Assembly (NCBI GenBank): GCA_026419775.2
Contig: JAOPGA020001109.1
Location: 1-64,000, forward strand
Direction: 5' to 3'
DNA length: 64,000 bases
Source: Acrasis kona
Taxonomy: Eukaryota > Heterolobosea > Eutetramitea > Acrasida > Acrasidae
This document shows positions 40,567-50,600 of this stretch, piece by piece (within the stretch, counting starts at the first letter, position 1; each line of letters begins with the position of its first letter). The position numbers were made by a program, and so were the translations under genes. A model generated the notes under the pieces. It searched no databases and was not told the DNA's origin. It saw only the letters and a list, made by a program, of their open reading frames with translations.

Positions 40567-42553
40567 ATGCTCAGAGGCTTACATGGGCATACCACTTGTT
40601 CTCTTGAAAAAGATGGGGAGACAATAGTTTATGTGTTTGGGGGATCTCAGGAAGTAGTTGAGAGTAAATCTTCAATTTTAAAAAATGAAGTTCACAGGTT
40701 TTCCAGTACGCTATATATTTCTACTATTTTGACTATAATCAAGGTGGTGCACATATTCAAATACAAACAAACAACAAGATACAACCAAGGAGTTTCTCAA
40801 GCTCTTTTTGTAAGGAGAATGAATTGTTTGTTTTTGGAGGCAAGGCAAATGGCTACCTGAATGACATATGGTGTTTGGACTTGGAGACGAACATTTGGAG
40901 CCAAAAACTCTATTTGTACGATAGCGAATCACATGTACCAAGTCCAAGATATGGACAATGCGCCGTCCTGCTGGATAACAAAGCATACGTATACGGAGGT
41001 TACGACAACAATGGGTTTACAGACAACTACATATACATCTATCAGATTGACGAGAATAAATGGCTGCATCCTGTCAAAATAACTGATGTGCCATCAAGAT
41101 TTCATCACTCCATGGTATTGGTTGGTGATGTCATTTACATTTATGGTGGTTGCAATGAAAACCGAACTTGTTTTGGTGATTTCTTCTCTGTCAATACTCA
41201 AGACTTTTCCGTAACTACAATTACAGGCGAAGACGGTTTCGCACCATCTGCTAGGTTCGGTCATTGCATGTATTACTTTGATGAAATGTTTTACATTATC
41301 GGAGGTACCAACAATTCAAAAACTGACTTTAACCAGGTACAATGCTTCAACAAAGCAAAAATGTGGGTCAAATTAGAACGTCCCTATGATTGTCTAGTCT
41401 TTGCGACCGTGGCATGTAGCACACAAGGAGAGGTCAATCTATTCGGCGGCGTAACCAGATCCATAGACAGCAGTACACCAACTAGCACCACACAGCACAA
41501 CCAAGACGAAAATACTAGCATCGAAGACTTGCGCACAATTATTAACAACCTCTCAGAAGATGTTATCATCTCAGTACTTCAGTTCTGCGACTACAAAACA
41601 TTGGGAAACACGTTCTGCGCATCAAAATCATGGAGAATATCAAAACTAGCAGGTGCCAACATACTTTGGGATCAGTACACTAGAAAGGTAACCGAAAGCG
41701 TAGCATACATGCAATTTGTCCAGAACGAGAAAACAAAATCACAAATCAACGAACTACTCAACTGTACCTGCTACCCTTACGAAACAAACTTTAAACAATG
41801 CATTGACCTCATCATGAAGGCACGAAATGATTACAATAAACAACCACAATTCGACGCACGCGCAGAATCAATTATTAAAAGTGCTCGACGCTACACCAAA
41901 CCTGACAATATTGTAAACTTCGTCGGACCTATTTACAAAGTTGTGCAAGTCGGAGATGGAGCCGCAGGAAAAACTTGTTTATGGATCAGATCAGCGCAAG
42001 GACTATATCCAACAGATTACGTTCCCACAGTATTTGATAATTACAACGCATGCATAAAAAGAGATGATGGGGTGGTCGTTTGCATTAATTGTTGGGACAC
42101 CGGTAAGCAGACGAAAGCTTTACATTTAAACTAACATTAACAGCGGGACCCGAAGATTACGATCGGCTTCGACCATTATCATATCCACAAACTGATTTAT
42201 TTTTAATTACTTTTAATGTAATGAACAGACGTTCGTTTGTTAATGTCGAAGAAAAATGGATTCCCGAAGTGACATATCATTGTCCAGGAGCACACATTAT
42301 TTTGATTGGAGCAAAGAGGGACTTACGAAGGGATCAAGAGGCGATAAAGAGAGTGGAGGAACGCAAAATGACTGTTGTTCAGGAATATGAAGCGTTGAAT
42401 CTTGTGAGGAAATACAATTTGGGAATGTACTTTGAAACTTCTTCACTCGAAGGTTATGGTGCCGATGACTTGATTGCGGTAATTGCGGAGTTTATGAGAA
42501 CGAGTGAAGAATATGAAAAGAAAAACAAAAAGAAAAAGTGTAAAGTGCAATAA
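40567..42553 (+). CDS. Kelch/F-box/Rho-GTPase fusion protein
   Basis: Introns at 40654-40697 and 42103-42143 give 633 aa. Residues about 10-300 are Kelch repeats ([73 protein letters not shown]), a beta-propeller for partner binding. Residues about 303-356 are an F-box ([20 protein letters not shown]), which would dock on SKP1 of an SCF ligase. From about 440 a Rho-family GTPase follows: P-loop [11 protein letters not shown], switch [37 protein letters not shown], ending in a Lys-rich tail and CKVQ, a CAAX box for prenylation. Position 500 is Pro where Rho has the catalytic Gln (Gln61), so it is probably GTP-locked. The 5' intron is the least certain; the frame otherwise reads cleanly. Confidence 0.82.
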
Positions 42554-42976
42554 AGTCTTTTACAATTTGAATGGATAGAATTACTTGCACCAAGGCTTTG
42601 ATTGGTCTAATGGACATGTTGAGTTTGTTTGCAAAAGATGAAATAGAGTCAAATCGAAACATGAGGTGCAGCGATCACTTTGGTCAGTCTGATTACAAAT
42701 TTAACCTATAAAAACTGATCTTTTATCTACAATGATCTCTTGTTAGTATCGTTACTAATGCTGACATGAATGTGCATGTTTTGAATATGGACACATAGGG
42801 TTGTATAGTAGCCTATATATTGTAACAAGATGATCAAAATAAGAATTATAATAAATAAATAATTTAATAGTTCTTGGTGCACTTTCCTAACTATCAAGTT
42901 CAGTTTGCTCCTCGATAGTGGCATCCACAAATATTGACAAACATTTATAAGCATTATATTTACAATTTTTACAATA
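42554..42976. other. intergenic between the Kelch-Rho and carotenoid oxygenase genes
   Basis: Convergent 3' flanks; no gene or RNA is recognised in this 423-bp stretch. Confidence 0.4.
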
Positions 42977-44641
42977 CTAAGAGGGAGATAGACTGCCCGC
43001 TTCGTAAGGAGAAATTGGTGAACCAGCTGAAATGACCAAAGGTGATATGGGCTCATATTCCTCACGTCTCACAAACAGTCCATGGAATCCATACGGAACT
43101 CTTCTTGGACAATTGAATCTCACAATTGACTTCTTGCATAATGTACTGGAATTAAGTATTTCAAAAGTGCTTGCGTTTAGTTTCTCGTTGTACAAGAAAT
43201 TCACTACATATCCATCATCCTCCTTTGCGTCTAAATCTCTTGAAGGAACGAACGTCCACTCACAAGCCCTCTTATTTTCACAACCAAAATAATATTCTTT
43301 GTAAGTAAGATTTTCGACATCTAATTTTACAACAGCGTCGCTAACTTGTCCAGTGCGAGGGGATCTTCCTACCCAACAATACTGGTAAGGTTTCCCTACG
43401 TAACTTGAGTTAATGACCGGGAACTCACCAAGCATTGACTCTGGTGGAGAATCAGGACAATCAACATTAGAGAAGTACATGGTGTTTTCTTGAACAAGAC
43501 CTGTGGCCAAGTTCATCTTGTATTCATAGAACACTGCACCCAATTCAACAACATCAAAGGCGACGTTCTCCTTTGGCAGCAAGGACACAGTAAATTGTTC
43601 CATCCTAAAACAATGCATAACGATTTCATCCTCTCTTTCAAAGGCATTTGCAATGTGGAACACATGACCTGGCTTACAAGTGAACCAATGTATTTTATCG
43701 ACGCCGTCCTTATAGTACCTTGGAACGACTGCAATTTGAGTGGGCAGTCCCTTCTTGAAGTCCAAAAAAGGGATTCCAGCAATGGCTTTATATACATCAA
43801 GGACCACTGAACCAAAAATAAATACTGTGTAGTTTTTTGTGATTGCAAAATCATGCATCATGGTAGCACGTGGTGCTTCAGAAATTGGTGTGGTGTGTGT
43901 GAGTTGTCCGTGCTTATCAAATATGTGATAACTCACATAAGGTCTTACTGCATTGTAATTAAAACCAATTAATTCTCCAGTCTCTGCATCTAATTTGGGA
44001 TGTGCGGTGAAACTGGATTCTACGTACTTTGGGCCAAGGTCCTTAAGTCCAACTGTTTTTAATGTAGGTAATTCGATTTCATAGGGCAGACAATTTTCAA
44101 CACTTGCAAAACACTTTCCTGCATGGTGGGTCAGTGATGTGTTGGCAGTATTGGGTTCATAGTTTTTGAACGGCACCCCGTACACAATTCTCATAAAGAG
44201 GAGATCAATGTATCTGATGGGATTAACACAATCCAACATTCCGTGGACGATGCTTCTTCCAAATTGATGTTCGACGTTGTACTTCTCTGTCCTCACGTAC
44301 TTGTTTGTGTAACGAACGCTTTGGCAACCTATCTTGACTGCATGCATCATTCCATCTCCGTCAAACCAGTGATGCCTACCTCTGGGTCTAAACTGTTGAT
44401 TTGGGCCAATTCTTATAAACATGCCTTGTGGGAAATCGTGGGGTAATGGTGAAGTGCTCGGGTCATGTTCTAGTAAATTATCGCTAATCTCGTCCTGAAT
44501 GGGGCTCAAGTTGTGGTCTCGGTGGAAGTTATTAGAGCTTAACGTCCCCAGCATAAAGTTGATTGGGAGTACAAGCTGCCTGATAAGATAGTACAACACA
44601 GAGAACGGCAGGAACAATACCTGTACCACCACTTGTATCAT
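42977..44641 (-). CDS. carotenoid cleavage oxygenase (CCD/RPE65 family)
   Basis: Intronless, 554 aa. The first 30 residues are hydrophobic (MIQVVVQVLFLPFSVLYYLI), a likely membrane anchor. The four Fe(II) histidines of the seven-bladed propeller are present: SSFTAHPKLD, ATMMHDFAIT, GHVFHIANAFE and PYGFHGLF. Also typical are GMFIRIGPNQQFRP and HHWFDGDGMMHAV. The enzyme family cuts double bonds of carotenoids, retinoids or stilbenes with O2. Length fits the family (500-600 aa). Substrate cannot be told from sequence; no carotenoid synthesis genes are near. Confidence 0.92.
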   Translation of the reverse strand: MIQVVVQVLFLPFSVLYYLIRQLVLPINFMLGTLSSNNFHRDHNLSPIQDEISDNLLEHDPSTSPLPHDFPQGMFIRIGPNQQFRPRGRHHWFDGDGMMHAVKIGCQSVRYTNKYVRTEKYNVEHQFGRSIVHGMLDCVNPIRYIDLLFMRIVYGVPFKNYEPNTANTSLTHHAGKCFASVENCLPYEIELPTLKTVGLKDLGPKYVESSFTAHPKLDAETGELIGFNYNAVRPYVSYHIFDKHGQLTHTTPISEAPRATMMHDFAITKNYTVFIFGSVVLDVYKAIAGIPFLDFKKGLPTQIAVVPRYYKDGVDKIHWFTCKPGHVFHIANAFEREDEIVMHCFRMEQFTVSLLPKENVAFDVVELGAVFYEYKMNLATGLVQENTMYFSNVDCPDSPPESMLGEFPVINSSYVGKPYQYCWVGRSPRTGQVSDAVVKLDVENLTYKEYYFGCENKRACEWTFVPSRDLDAKEDDGYVVNFLYNEKLNASTFEILNSSTLCKKSIVRFNCPRRVPYGFHGLFVRREEYEPISPLVISAGSPISPYEAGSLSPS

Positions 44642-45113
44642 GGTTCGTGACCTTGTTATGTTTTTAAAAAATATATATGAATCTCCAAGCTTGTTTGAGG
44701 GACTAACTTAACTTGGGTAAAGAATAAACGGTTTGACTCCTCCAAATTGGAGCATTATGCATTATTTGACAAAGAACAGTTTATATTTGGATATTGATTG
44801 CGGATTAAAAACGTTTCCCTAAACCTCCGAAGAATCTCTGAAAGATTCATCTACACCAAATCCCCAACCGATGGTCCTATCAACAAACTGCACCGACAAC
44901 TCCAAGAACTCAAAGAGATGATTTACAAACTAGTGAGCCACTTTAAATCAATAAATTGTAGAACAAACATTATAATCTTGTATATCTGTTCCTCCTTTTA
45001 AGTTTTTCAAGGAGTCCGAATTTAAATTAGAACCGGCGGTTCTAATAGAATTGTGCAAATTTGGATTTGCGATTTCTTCGACTTTTACAGTCAAGACGTC
45101 AATAATAAAAAAA
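44642..45113. other. intergenic upstream of the carotenoid oxygenase
   Basis: AT-rich. A 67-codon open stretch at 44798-45001 (plus) lacks an identifiable domain and is judged chance. Likely contains the promoter of the oxygenase and 3' sequence of the HPS5-like gene. Confidence 0.4.
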
Positions 45114-48100
45114 CTATTTTTTATTCAATAAATTCTCTCGATAACAAACAGCACAAGCATCCAAAGACAAACAATATTGATGATAAGCATGTCCACATTT
45201 AAAAACAATCACATCCTGTCCGCCAACATTCTCATCCAAATTCATTTTACAAACAGGACAAGGCACCGAACATTTCACTTCTAATCCCCAATGCACGTTG
45301 TAATCTTCATAAAAAACAGGTAACGGCTCCTCTTGTTCAAAATCAACTTTGACATGCCCATCATCCAATTTACAAATTTTCAAATTCTCGATCAAATCAA
45401 AAATCAATTGTTTTTCGGAATCTTGATTGTGATTACAATTTCTGTACAAATTCATCAACGAACGAATTTGTGGTCCGACGTTCAAATCTCTCTCGGACCA
45501 CATGTAACTATCATACGTCTCCAATAACTCGTGTCTCAACTTGCACTGCTCGGATTCATTTTGTGACAATTCCAACAATTTCCTATAAATGCTGACATTT
45601 ACATTTTGATTCGATTCCGAATCCAATTCGAATTCCATCACGTCATGAATCATTTTCAAAGTATCGCTGGTGCCCAACACTTTACACATGATACAAATCA
45701 CATGTTCAATGTTCAAATCGCCATTCGATCCATTACAACATTTGATGAGAGATTTCCAATGTTCCATTTGAGAATGCGAATTCATATATTTGGTCAACAA
45801 ATCCAAATTGCGAGTGCTCGTTAACATTTCGATGATTTGATCATCTCGATTCATCAATTCATACAAGTACAACAAACCATTCGATTGCTTATGTTGCTTG
45901 AGTATGGATTCCACGATCGATAAATCAAATCCACCATTCGATTCGAACGATTCGAAAATCATTTGATTCAATCGAATTCCATTTTCGTCGCTGATGCTCA
46001 ATTCTTGTAACGATTCTGCCAAGATCAAAAATCGGTTCGAATCTTGATTCTTGTTTTTTTTTAATTTGTAATATAAAGTGATCAAGTAGTTTGTATATAA
46101 ATCAAAATCTTTGAAATGAGAATCAATCACATTTTTTACATTCCATTCTCTAATGTGTGGAAATTGGTCGCTGCAATATTCGATCAATAAATTAGAATTT
46201 TTGGGCGCGCAGATTTGGAACAATTTGGTTAGGAAACGTAACGATAGTGTCGGGTGAATTGCACTGGATGGGATCATGACGTGATTGATAAATTGATCGA
46301 TGCTCAATTCGCCAGATTTGATCGAATTCAAACTAGCTTCAATCTTGCTGATTGATTTCGAATTGATTTTTGATTCCAACGTGAAGATGAATTCCATTGC
46401 ATTTTGCATCTTGTGAGCGTTACATTTTAAAATGCAATCGGATAAATTTAGAAACGAATGTAAGGTGTTGGTCAACTGTATGATTTTTTCTTCTAATTGA
46501 TTTTCGTCTTCTTGATCGAATTCATTTTCCCACCAAAATTGAACAAGTTGACCGACGTGTGATTTGACCTCGTTGGGGGAATTAGAATATTCTTGTAAAA
46601 GTAATTGACGAGAATCAAAAGATTGAAACATTTCGTTATTGATGATTTTGATGAGTTGATCCATCCAAGAGTTCAAATCAGGAATGAAGGTTGGAGTGAA
46701 CATGCAATCTCTGGTGATTAGGTAATCCGATAATTGTTCGAAAAGCAAATCGGCACTCTTTGTGATTAATTGATGGATGAATGATTTTCGTTCATTTTTA
46801 ATGTTTTCGATTCTTTTTTGTTCGGTTCTTTTGCGTTCCTCTAATGCTTGTCTTTCCATCTCCAAACGTCTTTTTTTTTCGAATTCTTCTTTTTGGATTA
46901 AAAGTTGAGCTTGTTGTTCTTGTTGAGCGATTAATTGATTTTGATGTTCGATTTGTTTTTGTTTTTCTTGTTCTTCTTTGATGAGTTGTTGGTGTTGTAG
47001 GTAGATTTGGTAATGAATGGGTTGGTTGTTAATGTCAATTTCTTCTTGTGGTGGTGTTGGTGTTGGTTGTGGTTGGACAGGTAGTGATGGGTTGGTTGTT
47101 GTTGTGACTGGTGGTGATGGGTTGGTGGTTGTGACTGGTGGTGATGTTTCGTCAAGGTTTGGTTGGACTTGTCGTGGTGCTTCTTCAATTGTGTCTTGTT
47201 GTGTTAAATCGGGTTGTTGATGTTCGGGTGGTGAAACTAATGGTTGTTCTTCTTGAATGATTTCTTTTAAAGTTTCTGTTTCTTGTGGGATAGTTGGTGG
47301 GCTTGGAGATTCTGTTGTTGTAAATTGTGTTTGTGGTGGATCGATCTCTTCTGGAATTGATTTTGGTTGTTTGGGAGGTTTCATTTCGACGGATCTTGCA
47401 GCGGTCCCAACATCGTCAAACTCAATTAACCTGTTCTTTTTCTTTTTTTTTTTTGTGTCAACTGTACTGCTTTTTTTGGTTTTGTTTTTAATGGGAACAA
47501 TGACAGGAGATGGAACGTTCCAATCCGGATCTGAGATTAATGTAGTTTCTTCTGTGGTGGTTTGGGAGTGAGTGTCTTGTGGAATGTGTTTTTGAACGTT
47601 TTTTATAAACTTTGAAGAAGCACTTTCAGCACTGTGTAAAAAGTTATTGAAGGCTGCCATGGGTGAACTGATGCTTAGTTCCTTAATGTGTGTTGGAATC
47701 TGAGTCGCTAAAGTCTCAAGGTGTAGTGTTTGTTTGGCAGGTAGTGGTTCGCTCTCAACAACTGGTTCGTTCTGTGGGACTGGTTGTGGTTCTTGAGTCG
47801 GCGCTGGTGCTACATTAATACTTGGTGGTGGAGACGGTGGTGGTGTTTGAGCGATCGGAGTTGGTGCATTGACTGTTGGTGGCGTTTGATTTGGTTGGAT
47901 GAGATCCTTCTTTTCATTAGGTGCAAATGCTCTGGACACTGTATTGTTATCATGAACAATGTATAACTTATGATCAAAAACGCAAAGAGATACAATGGGC
48001 GCAAAATCATTCTTATGTTCGACACACCTTACTCTGTTCACATCAAGTACGGCCATGGAGTCTTGAGACCAAGTTACAACATTCAAGTCTAAAGGAAGGA

Positions 48101-48902
48101 CAAGAGCAAATTTAAGGTTTGGATTAGTGGTTGGAAACTTGAGCGTCGATAATACTTTTCCACTCTTGGGGTCACAACACCAAACCCTTAGTCCAGGTCT
48201 TGTTGCGTAAATAAAAGGTTCGGCTTCATATTCAGATTGATCCTTCTTCTTTTTGTATTGATAACAAGCACCAAAAGTTCCATCTCTTGCAGTCGACCCA
48301 ATTCCCCTTATTGATTGATCTGCGAAGCTGTACAAAGAGGCCTTCTTGGTTGTGGAAATTAACAAATCACTTTTGGTAGATTGTAGCTGTACTATGGGAG
48401 CTTCGTCTTGGTATACTTTGTTGTATGATTTAAACAGTGTACTCTTCTGAGACCGTAACTCGTGTATGAAACCGTGTTTGTCACCAGAGTATAATCTTGA
48501 ACTATCTTGTGACCAACAAAGTGCATCAATTGAATCATGGTTGTTGTGCTCATTATGCGAAGTAATTACTTTGGCACCCTTCGGTAGCTTTTGATTTCCA
48601 GAATATTCCAACTCTACTATCGACACCTGTAGGTTAGAAGTTGTGACTCCGATGTAGCGCTCGTCGAAACTAATTTCCACGTTGATTATTGCATGCGATG
48701 ATGATCCAAATTCAGCGCTTGATACAAATAGTATTCTCTCCATAGTGTTGTCATCGTGTATATAAATTGTCCCACTCTTTGTGCCGAGCACAACAAAAGA
48801 GGAGCACACTGCACAACAAGTCAGCTTGACACGAGACTTTAATATATCATGTTCCCATCTCAACGTACTCCCCTGAGATTGTGTGTCAGGACTTGTTGAC
48901 AT
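45114..48902 (-). CDS. HPS5: HPS5-like BLOC-2 subunit (WD40 N terminus, C-terminal RING-like)
   Basis: Intronless, 1,262 aa from the first ATG at 48902. The N-terminal 330 residues are a WD40 propeller with HPS5/TECPR2-type motifs: DALCWSQDSSRLYSGDKHGF, STARDGTFGACYQY, IYATRPGLRVW and KSGKVLSTLKF. A Pro/Thr/Gln-rich disordered centre (about 340-680) with a Lys run and a coiled coil (about 620-690) follows, then a helical solenoid. The end holds a RING-like zinc site: CPVCKMNL, FKCGHAYHQYC and CAVC. BLOC-2 (HPS3, HPS5, HPS6) acts in endosome-to-lysosome-related-organelle transport. TECPR2 is an alternative, but the C-terminal zinc site and solenoid fit a trafficking subunit better. It lies 81 bp downstream of the PAK gene on the same strand. 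Confidence 0.7.
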   Translation of the reverse strand: MSTSPDTQSQGSTLRWEHDILKSRVKLTCCAVCSSFVVLGTKSGTIYIHDDNTMERILFVSSAEFGSSSHAIINVEISFDERYIGVTTSNLQVSIVELEYSGNQKLPKGAKVITSHNEHNNHDSIDALCWSQDSSRLYSGDKHGFIHELRSQKSTLFKSYNKVYQDEAPIVQLQSTKSDLLISTTKKASLYSFADQSIRGIGSTARDGTFGACYQYKKKKDQSEYEAEPFIYATRPGLRVWCCDPKSGKVLSTLKFPTTNPNLKFALVLPLDLNVVTWSQDSMAVLDVNRVRCVEHKNDFAPIVSLCVFDHKLYIVHDNNTVSRAFAPNEKKDLIQPNQTPPTVNAPTPIAQTPPPSPPPSINVAPAPTQEPQPVPQNEPVVESEPLPAKQTLHLETLATQIPTHIKELSISSPMAAFNNFLHSAESASSKFIKNVQKHIPQDTHSQTTTEETTLISDPDWNVPSPVIVPIKNKTKKSSTVDTKKKKKKNRLIEFDDVGTAARSVEMKPPKQPKSIPEEIDPPQTQFTTTESPSPPTIPQETETLKEIIQEEQPLVSPPEHQQPDLTQQDTIEEAPRQVQPNLDETSPPVTTTNPSPPVTTTTNPSLPVQPQPTPTPPQEEIDINNQPIHYQIYLQHQQLIKEEQEKQKQIEHQNQLIAQQEQQAQLLIQKEEFEKKRRLEMERQALEERKRTEQKRIENIKNERKSFIHQLITKSADLLFEQLSDYLITRDCMFTPTFIPDLNSWMDQLIKIINNEMFQSFDSRQLLLQEYSNSPNEVKSHVGQLVQFWWENEFDQEDENQLEEKIIQLTNTLHSFLNLSDCILKCNAHKMQNAMEFIFTLESKINSKSISKIEASLNSIKSGELSIDQFINHVMIPSSAIHPTLSLRFLTKLFQICAPKNSNLLIEYCSDQFPHIREWNVKNVIDSHFKDFDLYTNYLITLYYKLKKNKNQDSNRFLILAESLQELSISDENGIRLNQMIFESFESNGGFDLSIVESILKQHKQSNGLLYLYELMNRDDQIIEMLTSTRNLDLLTKYMNSHSQMEHWKSLIKCCNGSNGDLNIEHVICIMCKVLGTSDTLKMIHDVMEFELDSESNQNVNVSIYRKLLELSQNESEQCKLRHELLETYDSYMWSERDLNVGPQIRSLMNLYRNCNHNQDSEKQLIFDLIENLKICKLDDGHVKVDFEQEEPLPVFYEDYNVHWGLEVKCSVPCPVCKMNLDENVGGQDVIVFKCGHAYHQYCLSLDACAVCYRENLLNKK

Positions 48903-48983
48903 TTTGTAATGAATAAAGACAATAACATGAATGAACAACTCGGAGAAGATGAAAATTTGACATTTATGATTGTTTACATGGCT

Positions 48984-50515
48984 CTATTTCTTATGTTTGA
49001 ACTTTAAGAGCATATCTGACAAAAACTTTGTATCAGCGTTGGAATTTTTCACAATGAAGGGATGTTGAAGAAGCTGGGCGGCATCGTATCTCTTATCAGG
49101 GTTCTTGTTTAATGACTGCGCGAGGAAGTCCTTGAAATCCGCGCCCCATTTCTCAGGCTGCTTGACCGTTGGTGAAGGGTGAGTGGCAATGATGAAAAGA
49201 GCCCTCAAAGGTGGCAGGTCCAACAGTGGAGGCTCGCAATCAGCCATCTCCAAGGCCATAATTCCCAAACTCCAAATATCAACTTTTGTACCATACTCAA
49301 TACCACGAATTACTTCAGGTGCCATCCAGTAGGGCTAATAAAAACATTAATCACATTAAACATTCGAGAAAACTTACCGTCCCGACAACTGACCTCCTCT
49401 TATTGGCACTTTGGGTTAGTTCTGCACAGAAGCCAAAATCTGCCAACTTGACGGAACCATCTGATCCTAATAAAACATTATCTGATTTAATGTCACGATG
49501 AATGCGGTTTAAATCATGAAGGTATTTAAGAGCCAACAAACACTCCTTACACACTGCCGCTATCTGAGGCTCTGTGAAGTGTGTGTTTAGTAGCAAATCT
49601 GTTAGTTTACCGCCTGACAAAAACTCCATCACAATCCATAGGTCTTGATTGTGAGTATATGATCCTACATATTTGACAACATTTTTATGGGTGGCGGTCT
49701 CCATCATAGCAATCTCATTTATCAAAGTCTCCATCTTTGTGTCTGCTTTGATCTGAATTACTTTAATTGCGCACAGCATGCCAGTCTTGAGCTGAACCCC
49801 TCTGAAAACAACTCCTGACGATCCCTCATCCAATCGAACCATCTTACCAAATAATTTGGTTGGGTTATCTTTAGATAGATAGTCGTTTAGATTCTTCCTT
49901 ACAATTGGTTGGACGGACGCCTTTGTGGGTATCATACCCTCCTCTACAAACTTTAGGGTTGCCAACATGTCTTGAGGGTGCTCCATGTACTCCTCCTTCT
50001 TAACACCGGAAATCTTCAACATGGTTTCCCATTCCTCTGGGAGCCCCTTGAAGCCTGTTTCAGTGTCGTAATCTACATGAACATTGTGCTTGAAACCAAA
50101 TGGTTTCGAAATTATCATAGCATCTCCAGGTTCCTCCTGTTTGTTTTCGGGTGTCTTTGCAAGAAGAGTTTGGAAGAATGATTTTGATCCTTAATGTGTT
50201 ACATTCAAATTATACAAGTTACATACTTTCTGTCTTTGGTTCTTTTGGTACTAGATGAGGTTCTATTCTAGACATGTCGGTCTCAACAGTGTGCTCAGCT
50301 CCAAATGCACTTTTCCAGGCTGGAGGAACTCCTCTCAAATTTCCTTGATCCATATCGACCTCAACATGTATACCCTGCTGAAAGTTTGTCTGTTATATTA
50401 TGGTCAGATCAATAGAAAAGTTAATTTAACAAACTGGTGCACCAATCTGCACAGAATCACTCATATCATCATTAGAGTTGGTCCTGCTGAGAATCTTATT
50501 GAATAGACTTTTCAT
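48984..50515 (-). CDS. p21-activated kinase (PAK) with two CRIB motifs
   Basis: Introns at 50390-50434, 50190-50226 and 49335-49377 give 468 aa. CRIB-like motif 1 lies at about residues 24-53 (IGAPTNFQQGIHVEVD... then GVPPAW) and CRIB 2 at about 97-128 (ISKPFGFKHNVHVDYDTETG then GLPEEW). Both keep the HV-D core that binds GTP-Rac/Cdc42. The STE20-type kinase domain occupies about 205-460: GSSGVVFRG, CAIKVIQI, HRDIKSDNVLL, ADFGFC, VVGTPYWMAPEVI. PAK links Rho GTPases to actin. A possible upstream partner is any Rho protein, including the Kelch-F-box-Rho protein here, but that is speculation. Regulation is probably by CRIB-kinase autoinhibition as in PAKs. Confidence 0.86.
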
Positions 50516-50600
50516 GATGGCTTGCCAAAGTTACAGTAAGCCTCTTATAGTTGACCAACCAAGAGTCAATTTCGAAAATAATAAGATCAAAATAGTAAAA

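Noticed and set aside
44798-45001. 67-aa open frame upstream of the carotenoid oxygenase
   Set aside because: No recognisable content and no ATG-consistent context with a neighbouring exon.
48903-48938. Upstream start for the HPS5-like gene
   Set aside because: The upstream codon is TTG; the first ATG is at 48902 and leaves a more reasonable gap to the PAK gene.
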